Shown here piece by piece: positions 10,625 to 20,735 of a DNA stretch of 64,000 bases (positions are counted from its first letter, which is position 1; each line of letters opens with the position of its first letter). Where the stretch lies: contig NZ_FRBI01000001.1 of NCBI RefSeq assembly GCF_900142575.1, positions 125,014-189,013 of the forward strand. The letters run 5' to 3'. The translations under genes and the position numbers were made by a program. This DNA comes from Actinacidiphila paucisporea (GTDB lineage: Bacteria; Actinomycetota; Actinomycetes; Streptomycetales; Streptomycetaceae). The notes under the pieces are model-generated. The model saw only the letters and a program-made list of their open reading frames with translations, did not search any database and was not told where the DNA came from.

Positions 10625-11044
10625 ATGCTGATCCCCCGCAGGGTCAAGCACCGCAAGCAGCACCACCCGACCCGTCGTGGCATGGCCAAGGGCGGCACGG
10701 AGCTGGCGTTCGGCGAGTACGGCCTGCAGGCCGTCACTCCCGCGTATGTGACCAACCGGCAGATCGAGTCCGCTCGTATCTCCATCACCCGGCACATCAA
10801 GCGCGGCGGCAAGGTCTGGATCAACATCTACCCGGACCGTCCGCTGACGAAGAAGCCGGCCGAGACCCGCATGGGTTCCGGTAAGGGTTCCCCCGAGTGG
10901 TGGATCGCGAACGTCAAGCCCGGTCGGGTGATGTTCGAGCTGTCCTTCCCGAACGAGAAGGTTGCCCGCGAGGCGCTCACCCGCGCCGCGCACAAGCTTC
11001 CGATGAAGTGCCGCATCGTGCGGCGCGAGGCAGGTGAGTCGTGA
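10625..11044 (+). CDS. rplP: 50S ribosomal protein L16
   Basis: The 139 residues begin [23 protein letters not shown] and include the conserved [17 protein letters not shown] loop near the A-site tRNA. The TGA overlaps the ATG of rpmC, and a 5-bp gap separates it from rpsC. Confidence 0.97.
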   Translation: MLIPRRVKHRKQHHPTRRGMAKGGTELAFGEYGLQAVTPAYVTNRQIESARISITRHIKRGGKVWINIYPDRPLTKKPAETRMGSGKGSPEWWIANVKPGRVMFELSFPNEKVAREALTRAAHKLPMKCRIVRREAGES

Positions 11045-11277
11045 TGGCGGCCGGTACCAAGGCGACCGAGCTGCGCCAGCTCGGCGACGAGGAGCTCGTC
11101 GGCAAGCTGCGCGAGGCCAAGGAGGAGCTTTTCAACCTCCGCTTCCAGGCGGCCACCGGGCAGCTGGAGAACAACGGCCGGCTCAGGGTCGTCCGCAAGG
11201 ACATCGCCCGGATCTACACCCTCATGCGTGAGCGCGAGCTGGGCATCGAGACGGTGGAGACGGTGGAGAGCGCCTGA
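11044..11277 (+). CDS. rpmC: 50S ribosomal protein L29
   Basis: The 77-residue helical protein ([27 protein letters not shown]) is typical L29, located next to L23 at the tunnel exit. The start is ATG 11044, overlapping the rplP stop. GTG at 11041 is possible but less likely. Its own stop overlaps the ATG of rpsQ. Confidence 0.95.
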   Translation: MAAGTKATELRQLGDEELVGKLREAKEELFNLRFQAATGQLENNGRLRVVRKDIARIYTLMRERELGIETVETVESA

Positions 11278-11564
11278 TGAGCGAGAAGAATGTGACTGAG
11301 ACCAGCACCGAGCAGCGCGGCTTCCGCAAGACCCGTGAGGGCCTGGTGGTCAGCGACAAGATGGACAAGACCGTTGTCGTCGCCGTCGAGGACCGCGTCA
11401 AGCACGCCCTGTACGGCAAGGTCATCCGCCGCACCAACAAGCTGAAGGCGCACGACGAGCAGAACGCCGCGGGCATCGGCGACCGGGTCCTCCTCATGGA
11501 GACCCGGCCGACCTCCGCCACGAAGCGGTGGCGCGTCGTGGAGATCCTTGAGAAGGCCAAGTAA
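11277..11564 (+). CDS. rpsQ: 30S ribosomal protein S17
   Basis: The 95-residue protein has the OB-fold core ([26 protein letters not shown]) with a slightly long N-terminal arm. S17 is a primary 16S rRNA binder. It is the last gene of the S10 cluster; a hairpin-bearing gap separates it from rplN. Confidence 0.96.
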   Translation: MSEKNVTETSTEQRGFRKTREGLVVSDKMDKTVVVAVEDRVKHALYGKVIRRTNKLKAHDEQNAAGIGDRVLLMETRPTSATKRWRVVEILEKAK

Positions 11565-11576
11565 GGCCGAGTAATC

Positions 11577-11655
11577 CCTGAGCGGGTATCCGCTCAGGAC
11601 CGTTCCGTCAGGCTCGGCGGCGGGGCCGCGACCGCGAGGCAGCGGCCCCCCGCCG
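11577..11655 (+). terminator. Two hairpins at the S10/spc boundary
   Basis: The first stem (11577-11585 with 11590-11598) has nine perfect pairs and a GTAT loop. A second GC-rich stem, about 12 pairs with a bulge, runs 11618-11629 with 11642-11655. They lie in the 121-bp gap between rpsQ and rplN, where other bacteria switch from the S10 to the spc operon, so an attenuator or processing site is likely. No U-tract follows. Confidence 0.55.
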
Positions 11656-11685
11656 GGAACCGACGCGACACATCAGGAGATAGAC

Positions 11686-12054
11686 GTGATCCAGCAGGAG
11701 TCGCGACTCCGTATTGCTGACAACACCGGTGCCAAGGAGATCCTCTGCATCCGTGTTCTCGGCGGTTCGGGTCGCCGCTACGCGGGAATCGGTGACGTCA
11801 TCGTCGCCACCGTCAAGGACGCGATCCCCGGTGGCAACGTGAAGAAGGGCGAGGTCGTCAAGGCGGTCATCGTCCGGACTGTCAAGGAGCGCCGTCGTGC
11901 CGACGGCTCGTACATCCGGTTCGACGAGAACGCCGCCGTCATCCTCAAGAACGACGGCGACCCCCGCGGCACCCGTATCTTCGGCCCGGTGGGTCGTGAG
12001 CTGCGCGAGAAGAAGTTCATGAAGATCGTCTCGCTCGCGCCGGAGGTGCTGTAA
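11686..12054 (+). CDS. rplN: 50S ribosomal protein L14
   Basis: The 122 residues begin [17 protein letters not shown] and show [23 protein letters not shown], standard L14. It binds the subunit interface and RsfS-type silencing factors. GTG 11686 follows a CAGGAGA ribosome-binding site. It starts the spc cluster. Confidence 0.97.
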   Translation: MIQQESRLRIADNTGAKEILCIRVLGGSGRRYAGIGDVIVATVKDAIPGGNVKKGEVVKAVIVRTVKERRRADGSYIRFDENAAVILKNDGDPRGTRIFGPVGRELREKKFMKIVSLAPEVL

Positions 12055-12057
12055 CCG

Positions 12058-12381
12058 ATGAAGATCAAGAAGGGCGACCTGGTCCAGGTCATCACCGGTA
12101 AGGACAAGGGCAAGCAGGGCAAGGTCATCGTGGCCTACCCCGCTCAGGACCGCGTCCTCGTCGAGGGTGTCAACCGGGTCAAGAAGCACACCAAGGCCGG
12201 CGCGACCGACCGCGGTTCGAAGACCGGCGGCATCATCACCACCGAGGCGCCCGTCCACGTCAGCAACGTGCAGCTGGTTGTTGAGAAGGACGGCAAGAAG
12301 GTCGTGACCCGCGTCGGCTACCGGTTCGACGACGAGGGCAACAAGATCCGCGTTGCCAAGCGGACCGGTGAGGACATCTGA
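12058..12381 (+). CDS. rplX: 50S ribosomal protein L24
   Basis: The 107 residues begin with the KOW motif ([20 protein letters not shown]), normal for L24, an assembly initiator of the 50S subunit. It lies 3 bp after rplN, and its TGA overlaps the rplE ATG. Confidence 0.97.
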   Translation: MKIKKGDLVQVITGKDKGKQGKVIVAYPAQDRVLVEGVNRVKKHTKAGATDRGSKTGGIITTEAPVHVSNVQLVVEKDGKKVVTRVGYRFDDEGNKIRVAKRTGEDI

Positions 12382-12941
12382 TGACTGCCACCACCACTTC
12401 ACCGCGTCTCAAGACGCGCTACCGCGAGGAGATCGCGGGCAAGATGCGTGACCAGTTCTCGTACGAGAACGTCATGCAGATCCCCGGCCTGACCAAGATC
12501 GTGGTCAACATGGGTGTGGGCGACGCCGCCCGCGACTCCAAGCTGATCGAGGGCGCCATCCGCGACCTCGCCACGATCACCGGCCAGAAGCCGCAGGTCA
12601 CCAAGGCCCGCAAGTCCATCGCGCAGTTCAAGCTGCGCGAGGGTCAGCCGATCGGTGCGCACGTCACGCTGCGCGGCGACCGCATGTGGGAGTTCCTGGA
12701 CCGGCTGCTGTCGCTGGCGCTGCCGCGTATCCGCGACTTCCGCGGCCTGTCGCCGAAGCAGTTCGACGGCCGGGGCAACTACACCTTCGGTCTCACGGAG
12801 CAGGTCATGTTCCACGAGATCGACCAGGACAAGATCGACCGGGTCCGGGGCATGGACATCACCGTGGTCACCACGGCGACCAACGACGACGAGGGTCGTG
12901 CCCTCCTTCGTCACCTCGGCTTCCCGTTCAAGGAGAACTGA
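12381..12941 (+). CDS. rplE: 50S ribosomal protein L5
   Basis: The 186-residue protein binds 5S rRNA and contacts P-site tRNA. Recognisable stretches are [15 protein letters not shown] and [20 protein letters not shown]. It is coupled to rplX by a TGATG overlap and is followed after 2 bp by the S14 gene. Confidence 0.97.
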   Translation: MTATTTSPRLKTRYREEIAGKMRDQFSYENVMQIPGLTKIVVNMGVGDAARDSKLIEGAIRDLATITGQKPQVTKARKSIAQFKLREGQPIGAHVTLRGDRMWEFLDRLLSLALPRIRDFRGLSPKQFDGRGNYTFGLTEQVMFHEIDQDKIDRVRGMDITVVTTATNDDEGRALLRHLGFPFKEN

Positions 12942-12943
12942 CC

Positions 12944-13129
12944 GTGGCGAAGAAGGCTCTGATCGCTAAGGCCGCTCGCAAGCCCAAGTTCGCTGTGCGC
13001 GGCTACAACCGCTGCCAGCGCTGTGGCCGGCCGCACTCCGTCTACCGCAAGTTCGGCCTGTGCCGTGTGTGCCTTCGTGAGATGGCCCACCGCGGCGAGC
13101 TGCCGGGCGTGACCAAGAGCTCCTGGTAA
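12944..13129 (+). CDS. rpsZ: 30S ribosomal protein S14, zinc-binding short form
   Basis: The 61-residue protein is the short S14 type with the zinc ribbon C24-x2-C27-x12-C40-x2-C43 intact. In streptomycetes a second, zinc-free S14 is usually kept elsewhere under Zur control (family knowledge). GTG 12944 follows AAGGAGA. The gene may also be named rpsN. Confidence 0.95.
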   Translation: MAKKALIAKAARKPKFAVRGYNRCQRCGRPHSVYRKFGLCRVCLREMAHRGELPGVTKSSW

Positions 13130-13338
13130 GTCCCACCCGGGACCACCAGGAACTCTCGGTAAGCAGATGGACGGCGGGACCCCGCCCTTTCTTCCCGTAG
13201 GGTAGAAGGGTTGGGCGCCCGCCGCCCGCATCGACTTACTACGCCGTAGGTCCACCGCACCGCACCCGTCCCCGGTTTGCCCGGGGGAGAGGGATGGAGC
13301 ACCAGGAAACCCCGGCGAGAGAGGCCCAGGGCCACTTC

Positions 13339-13737
13339 ATGACCATGACCGACCCCATCGCGGACATGCTGACCCGTCTGCGTAACGCGAATTCGGCGTA
13401 CCACGACGACGTCACCATGCCGTTCAGCAAGATCAAGTCGCACATCGCGGAGATCCTCCAGCAGGAGGGCTACATCACCGGCTGGAAGGTCGAGGACGCC
13501 GAGGTCGGCAAGAACCTCGTCCTTGAGCTGAAGTTCGGCCCGGAGCGCCAGCGCTCCATCGCCGGCATCAAGCGGATCAGCAAGCCGGGTCTGCGGGTCT
13601 ACGCGAAGTCCACCAACCTGCCGAAGGTGCTCGGCGGCCTCGGCGTGGCGATCATCTCCACGTCGCACGGTCTGCTCACCGGCCAGCAGGCTCAGAAGAA
13701 GGGCGTGGGTGGGGAAGTCCTCGCCTACGTCTGGTAA
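13339..13737 (+). CDS. rpsH: 30S ribosomal protein S8
   Basis: The 132-residue protein starts [20 protein letters not shown] and ends GGEVLAYVW, both typical. S8 binds the central domain of 16S rRNA and in E. coli represses the spc operon. A ~210-bp gap with small GC-rich stems separates it from rpsZ, so a secondary promoter is possible. ATG 13339 is chosen over an upstream in-frame extension that looks like leader. Confidence 0.96.
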   Translation: MTMTDPIADMLTRLRNANSAYHDDVTMPFSKIKSHIAEILQQEGYITGWKVEDAEVGKNLVLELKFGPERQRSIAGIKRISKPGLRVYAKSTNLPKVLGGLGVAIISTSHGLLTGQQAQKKGVGGEVLAYVW

Positions 13738-13758
13738 CCGGGAAAGCGAGGTATAGCA

Positions 13759-14298
13759 ATGTCGCGCATCGGCAAGCTGCCCATCTCGGTTCCCGCCGGA
13801 GTGGACGTCACCATCGACGGCCGCACGGTTGCGGTGAAGGGCCCCAAGGGCTCCCTCACCCACACCGTTGCCGCGCCGATCGACATCGCCAAGGGCGAGG
13901 ACGGCACTCTGCTGGTCACCCGCCCCAACGACGAGCGTGTCTCGAAGGCCCTGCACGGCCTGTCCCGCACGCTGGTGGCGAACATGATCACCGGCGTGAC
14001 CGCGGGCTACAGCAAGCAGCTGGAAATCAGCGGAGTCGGCTACCGCGTCCAGGCGAAGGGCTCCAACCTGGAGTTCGCGCTCGGATACAGCCACCCGATT
14101 CTCGTCGAGGCCCCCGAGGGCATCTCCTTCAAGGTCGAGTCCCCGGTGAAGTTCTCCGTCGAGGGCATCGACAAGCAGAAGGTCGGCGAGGTCGCAGCGA
14201 ACATCCGCAAGCTGCGCAAGCCCGACCCGTACAAGGCCAAGGGCGTCAAGTACGCCGGCGAGGTCATCCGCCGCAAGGTCGGAAAGGCGGGTAAGTAG
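13759..14298 (+). CDS. rplF: 50S ribosomal protein L6
   Basis: The 179-residue protein begins [20 protein letters not shown] and ends with the conserved [25 protein letters not shown] segment. L6 sits near the factor-binding site. AAAGCGAGG precedes the ATG. The next gene starts 2 bp after its stop. Confidence 0.97.
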   Translation: MSRIGKLPISVPAGVDVTIDGRTVAVKGPKGSLTHTVAAPIDIAKGEDGTLLVTRPNDERVSKALHGLSRTLVANMITGVTAGYSKQLEISGVGYRVQAKGSNLEFALGYSHPILVEAPEGISFKVESPVKFSVEGIDKQKVGEVAANIRKLRKPDPYKAKGVKYAGEVIRRKVGKAGK

Positions 14299-14300
14299 CC

Positions 14301-14684
14301 ATGGCATTCGGTGTAAAGATCGCCAAGGGCAAGGCCTACAAGAGTGCTGCGATCAAGCGTCGCCACATCCGGGTGCGCAAGCGCGTCTCCGGTACGACCG
14401 AGCGTCCGCGCCTGGTCGTGACCCGGTCCAACCGGGGCATCGTGGCGCAGGTCATCGACGACCTCGCGGGCCACACGCTCGCGTCGGCGTCGACCCTCGA
14501 CGCGTCCATCCGCGGCGGCGAAGGCGACAAGAGCGCCAAGGCTAAGCAGGTCGGCCAGCTCGTGGCCGAGCGTGCGAAGGCCAAGGGCGTCGAGGCTGTC
14601 GTGTTCGACCGTGGCGGCAACCAGTACGCGGGGCGCATCGCCGCCCTGGCGGACGCCGCCCGCGAAGCCGGTCTGAAGTTCTGA
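14301..14684 (+). CDS. rplR: 50S ribosomal protein L18
   Basis: The 127 residues contain [19 protein letters not shown] and [25 protein letters not shown], typical of L18, which binds 5S rRNA with L5. It lies directly after rplF. Confidence 0.97.
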   Translation: MAFGVKIAKGKAYKSAAIKRRHIRVRKRVSGTTERPRLVVTRSNRGIVAQVIDDLAGHTLASASTLDASIRGGEGDKSAKAKQVGQLVAERAKAKGVEAVVFDRGGNQYAGRIAALADAAREAGLKF

Positions 14685-14736
14685 GCCGGTTCCGTTAGCT
14701 AGCGGAGAAACGCTAAAGAATCGAGAGGTAATTCCA

Positions 14737-15342
14737 ATGGCTGGACCCCAGCGCCGCGGTAGCGGTGCCGGTGGCGGCGAGCGACGGGACCGTAAGGACC
14801 GGCGGGACGGCGGCCAGCAGGCCGAGAAGACCGCTTATGTCGAGCGTGTCGTCGCGATCAATCGCGTCGCCAAGGTTGTGAAGGGTGGTCGTCGCTTCAG
14901 CTTCACCGCGCTGGTCGTGGTGGGCGACGGTGACGGCACCGTGGGTGTCGGTTACGGCAAGGCCAAGGAGGTGCCGGCCGCCATCGCCAAGGGTGTTGAG
15001 GAGGCCAAGAAGCACTTCTTCAAGGTCCCCCGTATCCAGGGCACCATCCCGCACCCCATCCAGGGCGAGAAGGCCGCAGGCGTCGTCCTGCTCAAGCCGG
15101 CTTCCCCCGGTACCGGTGTGATCGCCGGTGGCCCGGTGCGCGCCGTACTGGAGTGCGCGGGCATCCACGACGTGCTGTCCAAGAGCCTCGGCTCGGACAA
15201 CGCGATCAACGTCGTGCACGCCACGGTGGCGGCGCTCCAGGGCCTTCAGCGGCCCGAGGAGATCGCGGCCCGCCGCGGCCTGCCGATCGAGGACGTCGCG
15301 CCCGCCGCACTGCTGCGGGCTCGTGCCGGAGTGGGTGTGTGA
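14737..15342 (+). CDS. rpsE: 30S ribosomal protein S5
   Basis: The 201-residue protein has an Arg/Gly-rich N-terminal arm, then the double-stranded RNA-binding fold ([20 protein letters not shown]) and the translational-fidelity region. Spectinomycin-resistance changes map to this protein in other bacteria. Its TGA overlaps the rpmD ATG. Confidence 0.97.
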   Translation: MAGPQRRGSGAGGGERRDRKDRRDGGQQAEKTAYVERVVAINRVAKVVKGGRRFSFTALVVVGDGDGTVGVGYGKAKEVPAAIAKGVEEAKKHFFKVPRIQGTIPHPIQGEKAAGVVLLKPASPGTGVIAGGPVRAVLECAGIHDVLSKSLGSDNAINVVHATVAALQGLQRPEEIAARRGLPIEDVAPAALLRARAGVGV

Positions 15343-15524
15343 TGGCGCGCCTGAAGGTCACGCAGACCAAGTCCTACATCGGCAGCAAGCAGAACCACCG
15401 TGACACCCTGCGTTCGCTCGGGCTCAAGCGCCTGCACGACGTCGTGGTCAAGGAGGACCGCCCGGAGATCCGCGGCATGGTCCACACCGTCCGCCACCTC
15501 GTCACGGTCGAGGAGGTCGACTGA
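15342..15524 (+). CDS. rpmD: 50S ribosomal protein L30
   Basis: The 60-residue protein ([29 protein letters not shown]) is full-length L30. It is coupled to rpsE by an ATG overlapping the TGA and followed 2 bp later by rplO. Confidence 0.96.
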   Translation: MARLKVTQTKSYIGSKQNHRDTLRSLGLKRLHDVVVKEDRPEIRGMVHTVRHLVTVEEVD

Positions 15525-15526
15525 TC

Positions 15527-15979
15527 ATGGGTGACAACCCGATCAAGATCCACAACCTGCGTCCCGCCCCGGGTGCCAAGACCGCGAAGACCCGTGTGGG
15601 TCGCGGTGAGGCCTCCAAGGGCAAGACGGCCGGTCGTGGCACCAAGGGCACCAAGGCCCGCTACCAGGTTCCGGAGCGCTTCGAGGGCGGGCAGATGCCC
15701 CTCCACATGCGCCTCCCGAAGCTCAAGGGCTTCAAGAACCCGTTCCGCACCGAGTACCAGGTCGTCAACCTGGACAAGCTCGCGACCCTCTACCCCGAGG
15801 GTGGCGAGGTGACCGTGGCCGACCTGGTCGCCAAGGGTGCGGTGCGCAAGAACCAGCTCGTCAAGGTGCTCGGCACCGGCGAGGTCTCCGTGGCGCTGCA
15901 GGTGACCGTTGACGCGGTCTCCGGCTCCGCCAAGGAGAAGATCGCCGCCGCCGGCGGCACCGTCGTCGAACTCATCTGA
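15527..15979 (+). CDS. rplO: 50S ribosomal protein L15
   Basis: The 150 residues show the basic, glycine-rich N-terminal arm ([17 protein letters not shown]) and the globular C-terminal domain of L15. It is the last ribosomal gene of the spc block; a strong hairpin and a 190-bp gap follow before secY. Confidence 0.97.
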   Translation: MGDNPIKIHNLRPAPGAKTAKTRVGRGEASKGKTAGRGTKGTKARYQVPERFEGGQMPLHMRLPKLKGFKNPFRTEYQVVNLDKLATLYPEGGEVTVADLVAKGAVRKNQLVKVLGTGEVSVALQVTVDAVSGSAKEKIAAAGGTVVELI

Positions 15980-15992
15980 GCCCGACACGGAC

Positions 15993-16034
15993 ACGACCGG
16001 GGATGCCCAGAAACCTCTGGGCATCCCCGGTCGT
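15993..16034 (+). terminator. Terminator or attenuator between rplO and secY
   Basis: An 18-bp perfect stem (15993-16010 with 16017-16034) encloses the six-base loop AAACCT. It begins 13 bp after the rplO stop. A TTTT run lies about a dozen bases downstream. It should end most spc transcripts, which suggests secY-adk has its own promoter; TAGGCT at 16092-16097 is a possible -10 without a convincing -35. Confidence 0.85.
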
Positions 16035-16169
16035 TCGTTCCTGTGATTTTCCTTCCCCGGTTGGTCATTCCTTGCGGGGCCAAGTCGCCGGTAGGCTGAC
16101 CGACGCTGCTGTCGTCAGAAACCTCATAAACCGTCCTTCCGCCCTCGCGCGGGGGGTGCAGGAGGCACC

Positions 16170-17486
16170 GTGCTCACCGCGTTCGCACGGGCGTTCAGGA
16201 CGCCCGACCTGCGCAAGAAGCTGCTGTTCACTCTGAGCATCGTGGTGGTCTACCGCCTCGGAGCGCATGTACCGGTGCCGGGCATCGACTACACGGTCGT
16301 CAACGCCTGCATCAAGGAGACGAAGGGGAACAACAGCCTCTTCGGGCTGGTGAACATGTTCAGCGGCGGCGCGCTGCTGCAGCTGACCATCTTCGCGCTC
16401 GGGATCATGCCGTACATCACGGCGAGCATCATCCTCCAGCTGCTGACGGTGGTGATCCCGCGACTGGAAGCCCTCAAGAAGGAGGGCCAGGCCGGCACCA
16501 CGAAGATCACGCAGTACACCCGCTACCTGACCGTCGCGCTGGCCGTGCTCCAGGGCACCGGCCTGGTCGCCACCGCCCGCTCCGGCAGCCTGTTCTCCGG
16601 CTGCAACAACGCGGGCTCGATCGTGCCGAACCAGTCGATCTTCACCACGATCACGATGGTCACCACGATGACCGCCGGCACCGTGGTGATCATGTGGCTG
16701 GGCGAGCTGGTCACCGACAAGGGCATCGGCAACGGCATGTCCATCCTGATGTTCGTCTCCATCGCGGCCGGCTTCCCCGGCTCGCTGTGGGCGATCAAGG
16801 TCTCCGGCAAGATCGCCGGCGGCTGGGTGGAATTCCTCGCGGTCCTCGCGGTGGGCCTGGCGATGGTCGGCCTGGTGGTCTTCGTCGAACAGGCGCAGCG
16901 CCGCATCCCGGTGCAGTACGCCAAGCGCATGATCGGCCGGCGCTCCTACGGCGGCACGTCCACGTACATCCCGCTCAAGGTCAACCAGGCCGGTGTCATC
17001 CCGGTCATCTTCGCGTCGTCGCTGCTGTACATCCCGGCGCTGATCGTGCAGTTCTCCGGCTCGACCGCGGGCTGGGCCCAGTGGATCAGCCGCAACTTCA
17101 CCAAGGGCGACCACCCGGTGTACATGGCGGCCTACTTCCTGCTGATCGTCTTCTTCGCCTTCTTCTACGTCGCGATCTCCTTCAACCCCGAAGAAGTCGC
17201 AGACAACATGAAGAAGTATGGTGGGTTCATTCCGGGCATCCGTGCCGGTCGCCCCACCGCCGAATACCTGAGTTACGTGCTGAACCGCATCACGTGGCCA
17301 GGGGCGCTGTACCTGGGCCTCATCGCTCTTGTGCCGACGGTCGCCATCGCGATCTTCAACGGCAGCAACGGCAACTTCCCGCTCGGCGGTACCAGCATCC
17401 TGATCATCGTGGGTGTCGGTCTCGAGACGGTGAAGCAGATCGAGAGCCAGCTACAGCAGCGTAACTACGAAGGGTTCCTCCGCTGA
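16170..17486 (+). CDS. secY: Preprotein translocase channel subunit SecY
   Basis: The 438-residue protein has ten membrane segments and forms the protein-conducting channel of the Sec pathway in the cytoplasmic membrane. Recognisable parts are the first helix (KKLLFTLSIVVVYRLGAHVPVPGID), the GIMPYITASIILQLL segment, and the cytosolic loop with FNPEEVADNMKKYGGFIPGIRAGRPT that binds SecA and ribosomes. AGGAGG lies five bases before GTG 16170. The TGA overlaps the adk ATG. Confidence 0.97.
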   Translation: MLTAFARAFRTPDLRKKLLFTLSIVVVYRLGAHVPVPGIDYTVVNACIKETKGNNSLFGLVNMFSGGALLQLTIFALGIMPYITASIILQLLTVVIPRLEALKKEGQAGTTKITQYTRYLTVALAVLQGTGLVATARSGSLFSGCNNAGSIVPNQSIFTTITMVTTMTAGTVVIMWLGELVTDKGIGNGMSILMFVSIAAGFPGSLWAIKVSGKIAGGWVEFLAVLAVGLAMVGLVVFVEQAQRRIPVQYAKRMIGRRSYGGTSTYIPLKVNQAGVIPVIFASSLLYIPALIVQFSGSTAGWAQWISRNFTKGDHPVYMAAYFLLIVFFAFFYVAISFNPEEVADNMKKYGGFIPGIRAGRPTAEYLSYVLNRITWPGALYLGLIALVPTVAIAIFNGSNGNFPLGGTSILIIVGVGLETVKQIESQLQQRNYEGFLR

Positions 17487-18145
17487 TGCGTATCGTCCTG
17501 GTCGGGCCGCCCGGCGCGGGCAAGGGGACGCAGGCCGCGTACCTCGCCAAGAACCTGTCGATCCCGCACATCTCCACGGGCGACCTGTTCCGCGCCAACA
17601 TCAGCCAGGGCACCGAGCTGGGCAAGAAGGCCAAGGCCTACATGGACGCGGGCGACCTGGTCCCCGACGAGGTCACCATCGGCATGGCGGAGGACCGGCT
17701 GGACGCGCCCGACGCCGCCGGCGGCTTCCTGCTCGACGGCTTCCCGCGCAACGAGTTCCAGGCCCGGGCGCTCGACGCCTACCTCGCCGCGCACGGCATC
17801 AAGCTCGACGGCGTGCTGGACCTGGAGGTCCCGGAGGACGAGGTCGTCAAGCGCATCGCCGGCCGCCGGGTGTGCCGCAACGACAGCGCGCACGTCTTCC
17901 ACGTCGAGTACAAGCAGCCCAAGGCCCCGGGCGTCTGCGACGAGTGCGGCGGCGAGCTGTACCAGCGCAGCGACGACGCCGAGGACAAGGTCCGCAACCG
18001 CCTCGACGTCTACCACCGCGAGACCGAGCCGATCATCGACTACTACAAGCAGCAGAATCTCGTGGTGACGATCTCCGCGCTCGGCCCGGTCGCCGACGTC
18101 ACGAAGCGCGCGATGGACGCGCTCCAGGACCGGCGCGAGGACTGA
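17486..18145 (+). CDS. adk: Adenylate kinase
   Basis: The 219-residue enzyme interconverts 2 ADP and ATP + AMP. It shows the P-loop GPPGAGKGTQ, the AMP-binding HISTGDLFR and DGFPR motifs, and a long LID domain. LID cysteines (VCRNDSAHVF... VCDECGG) give three or four possible ligands; the first position pairs Cys with Asn/Asp rather than Cys-x2-Cys, so zinc binding is doubtful. It is co-translated with secY (TGATG). Confidence 0.96.
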   Translation: MRIVLVGPPGAGKGTQAAYLAKNLSIPHISTGDLFRANISQGTELGKKAKAYMDAGDLVPDEVTIGMAEDRLDAPDAAGGFLLDGFPRNEFQARALDAYLAAHGIKLDGVLDLEVPEDEVVKRIAGRRVCRNDSAHVFHVEYKQPKAPGVCDECGGELYQRSDDAEDKVRNRLDVYHRETEPIIDYYKQQNLVVTISALGPVADVTKRAMDALQDRRED

Positions 18146-18181
18146 CCCCCGCCCGCGACGGCGGCAGCAGCACAGCACGGC

Positions 18182-18219
18182 ATACGGCCGTGGTGCCCGG
18201 ACGGGCACCACGGCCGTAT
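18182..18219 (+). terminator. Terminator after adk
   Basis: A perfect 17-bp stem (18182-18198 with 18203-18219) has a GGAC tetraloop. It separates secY-adk from map. Confidence 0.85.
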
Positions 18220-18289
18220 CGTTGAACGGGCGTACGTGCCCGTGACCGCACGCACCGAGGACCCCGAGGACAAGGAAGGCGTCAGCCGC

Positions 18290-19132
18290 ATGGTGGAGAT
18301 CAAGACCCCGGAGCAGATCGCCACGATGAGGCGGGCCGGACTGGTCGTCGCGGCGGTGCACGAGGCGACCCGCGCGGCGGCCGTGCCCGGGGCGACGACC
18401 AAGGACCTGGACGACGTCGCGGCCAAGGTCATCGCCGACCACGATGCCAAGCCGAACTTCCTCGGCTACGGCGGCTTCCCCGGCACCATCTGCACCTCGG
18501 TCAACGACGTCGTCGTCCACGGCATCCCCGACCGCGAGACGGTGCTCAAGGACGGCGACATCATCGCCATCGACGCCGGCGCCATCGTGGAGGGCTGGCA
18601 CGGCGACGCGGCCTTCACCTGCTTCGTCGGCACCGGCCACGCGCCCGAGCTGATCGAGCTGAGCCGGGTCACCGAGGAGTCCATGTGGGCCGGCATCGCC
18701 GCCTTCCGCAAGGGCAACCGGCTGGAGGACATCTCGCGGGCCATCGAGGGCTACATCCGCCGCCAGCCGCGCCCCGCCTCGGGCAAGTACGGCATCGTCG
18801 AGGACTACGGCGGCCACGGCATCGGCACCGAGATGCACATGGACCCGCACCTGCTGAACTACGTCACCAAGAAGCGCGGCCGGGGCATCAAGCTGGTCCC
18901 CGGGGTGTGCCTGGCGATCGAGCCGATGGTCACCCTCGGCTCCCCGCACACCCACGTCATGGACGACGAGTGGACGGTGAAGTCCGACGACGGCTCCTGG
19001 TCCTCGCACTGGGAGCACACCATCGCCCTGACCGAGGACGGCCCGCTGGTGCTCACCTCACCGGACTGCGGCCGCGCCAAGCTCGCCGAATACGGCATCA
19101 CGGTCCCCGCCGACCCCGCGGCCCTGACCTAG
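18290..19132 (+). CDS. map: Methionine aminopeptidase type I
   Basis: The 280-residue metalloenzyme removes the initiator methionine from nascent proteins. The pita-bread fold is clear: GYGGFPGTICTSVNDVVVHGIP, IDAGAIVEGWHGDAAFTCFVG (metal Asp pair), GGHGIGTEMHMDP (His) and CLAIEPMVTLG (Glu). ATG 18290 is taken because AAGGAAGG lies ten bases upstream and the protein length then fits the family. Confidence 0.95.
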   Translation: MVEIKTPEQIATMRRAGLVVAAVHEATRAAAVPGATTKDLDDVAAKVIADHDAKPNFLGYGGFPGTICTSVNDVVVHGIPDRETVLKDGDIIAIDAGAIVEGWHGDAAFTCFVGTGHAPELIELSRVTEESMWAGIAAFRKGNRLEDISRAIEGYIRRQPRPASGKYGIVEDYGGHGIGTEMHMDPHLLNYVTKKRGRGIKLVPGVCLAIEPMVTLGSPHTHVMDDEWTVKSDDGSWSSHWEHTIALTEDGPLVLTSPDCGRAKLAEYGITVPADPAALT

Positions 19133-19199
19133 CCCCACCCTGGCAGGCCCCGGGGAGACCCACGCGTAACGATCTTGCCCCATGGGCATACACAGTGGA

Positions 19200-19229
19200 T
19201 TCGTCTTTCCGGGAGCCGTGTCGTAGACT
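19200..19229 (+). promoter_or_regulatory. Candidate vegetative promoter of infA
   Basis: TAGACT at 19224-19229 is a good HrdB-type -10, with a weak -35 (TTCGTC, 19200-19205) 18 bp away. It lies 71 bp upstream of infA in the gap after map. Confidence 0.45.
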
Positions 19230-19300
19230 GACACGTCGGCTCTCGCATGTCTTCCGGCATGCCTGGAGCCGATCAAGGTAGCCGATCCCGAAAGCAGGAC

Positions 19301-19522
19301 ATGGCCAAAAAGCAAGGCGCCATCGAAATCGAGGGCACCGTGATCGAGTCTCTGCCGAACGCCATGTTCAAGGTGGAGCTGCAGAACGGTCACAAGGTCC
19401 TCGCGCACATCAGCGGCAAGATGCGGATGCACTACATCCGTATCCTTCCGGATGACCGGGTCGTCGTGGAGCTGTCTCCGTACGACCTGACGCGCGGACG
19501 GATCGTCTACCGATACAAGTAG
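19301..19522 (+). CDS. infA: Translation initiation factor IF-1
   Basis: The 73-residue OB-fold protein starts [26 protein letters not shown] and ends GRIVYRYK, standard IF-1, which occupies the A site during initiation. ATG 19301 is preferred; an upstream in-frame GTG-type start would add 18 unrelated residues. It is followed by rpmJ after 29 bp. Confidence 0.97.
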   Translation: MAKKQGAIEIEGTVIESLPNAMFKVELQNGHKVLAHISGKMRMHYIRILPDDRVVVELSPYDLTRGRIVYRYK

Positions 19523-19551
19523 ATCTCAAGACCCGGAGAACCTGACATCCC

Positions 19552-19665
19552 ATGAAGGTCAAGCCGAGCGTCAAGAAGATCTGCGACAAGTGCAAGGTGA
19601 TCCGCCGCCACGGCCGGGTCATGGTCATCTGCGACAACCTGCGCCACAAGCAGCGCCAGGGCTGA
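19552..19665 (+). CDS. rpmJ: 50S ribosomal protein L36
   Basis: The 37-residue protein ([20 protein letters not shown]...) is the zinc-binding L36 type: C11, C14, C27 and H32 are all present. GGAGAA lies a few bases upstream of ATG 19552. It is placed between infA and rpsM as in most bacteria. Confidence 0.96.
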   Translation: MKVKPSVKKICDKCKVIRRHGRVMVICDNLRHKQRQG

Positions 19666-19853
19666 CGTACGACCTGCTCCTTCTGCACCGCCGCAGTGAT
19701 TCGCGCGACGCACACACGTACATACGCAGTGCCCGTCCCCAGACCGATGGGGACGACACCCCCGGCGGAGGCCGGGGACCCGTCCGGTACCTGACACGGC
19801 CGCCCGGGAACCGGCGCTGCGGAAGACCTCCGACTTCACCAGGAGCCACACAC

Positions 19854-20234
19854 ATGGCACGCCTTTCAGGCGTTGACCTCCCGCGCGAGAAGCGCGTGGA
19901 GATCGCCCTCACCTATGTCTTCGGCATCGGGCGTTCGCGCGCCCAGGACATCCTGAAGAACACCGGTGTGAGCCCCGACATCCGCGTGCGCGACCTTCCC
20001 GAGGAAGACCTCGTCAAGATCGCCAAGTGGGTCGACGACAACTACACGACCGAGGGTGACCTCCGTCGTTCGGTGCAGGCCGACATCCGCCGCAAGGTCG
20101 AGATCGGCTGCTATCAGGGTCTGCGTCACCGCCGCGGCCTGCCCGTCCACGGGCAGCGCACTCACACCAACGCCCGCACCCGCAAGGGCCCGCGTCGCGC
20201 CATCGCCGGCAAGAAGAAGCCGGGCAAGAAGTAG
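19854..20234 (+). CDS. rpsM: 30S ribosomal protein S13
   Basis: The 126-residue protein begins [20 protein letters not shown] and ends in the basic GKKKPGKK tail that contacts P-site tRNA. The [11 protein letters not shown] helix-hairpin-helix motif is typical. ATG 19854 follows CAGGAG. It opens the alpha ribosomal cluster. Confidence 0.97.
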   Translation: MARLSGVDLPREKRVEIALTYVFGIGRSRAQDILKNTGVSPDIRVRDLPEEDLVKIAKWVDDNYTTEGDLRRSVQADIRRKVEIGCYQGLRHRRGLPVHGQRTHTNARTRKGPRRAIAGKKKPGKK

Positions 20235-20303
20235 TCCTCAGCAGGACCCTTACCAGCGGTCTTCGCCAAAGGACCGACCACCTCCACCGGGAGAACGTGA
20301 CAC

Positions 20304-20708
20304 ATGCCTCCTAAGGGCCGTCAGGGCGCAGCCAAGAAGGTGCGCCGCAAGGAAAAGAAGAACGTCGCTCACGGGCACGCCCACATCAAGAGCACGTTCA
20401 ACAACACGATCGTCTCGATCACCGACCCCGCGGGCAACGTGATCTCCTGGGCCTCCGCCGGCCACGTCGGCTTCAAGGGCTCGCGCAAGTCCACCCCCTT
20501 CGCCGCGCAGATGGCCGCCGAGTCGGCCGCCCGCCGCGCGCAGGAGCACGGCATGCGCAAGGTGGACGTCTTCGTGAAGGGTCCCGGCTCCGGCCGCGAG
20601 ACCGCGATCCGCTCCCTCCAGGCCACCGGCCTTGAGGTCGGATCGATCCAGGACGTCACCCCGACCCCGCACAACGGCTGCCGCCCGCCGAAGCGCCGCC
20701 GCGTCTGA
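20304..20708 (+). CDS. rpsK: 30S ribosomal protein S11
   Basis: The 134-residue protein has the S11 core ([22 protein letters not shown]) and the conserved end [16 protein letters not shown]. It lines the mRNA exit region of the 30S platform. GGGAGAA precedes the ATG. Confidence 0.97.
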   Translation: MPPKGRQGAAKKVRRKEKKNVAHGHAHIKSTFNNTIVSITDPAGNVISWASAGHVGFKGSRKSTPFAAQMAAESAARRAQEHGMRKVDVFVKGPGSGRETAIRSLQATGLEVGSIQDVTPTPHNGCRPPKRRRV

Positions 20709-20735
20709 CCAGCTGATAACAGGAGAACTGAGACA

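Noticed and set aside
13130-13338. Missing gene in the gap between rpsZ and rpsH
   Set aside because: Short stems are present but no frame with start, ribosome-binding site and plausible protein was found.
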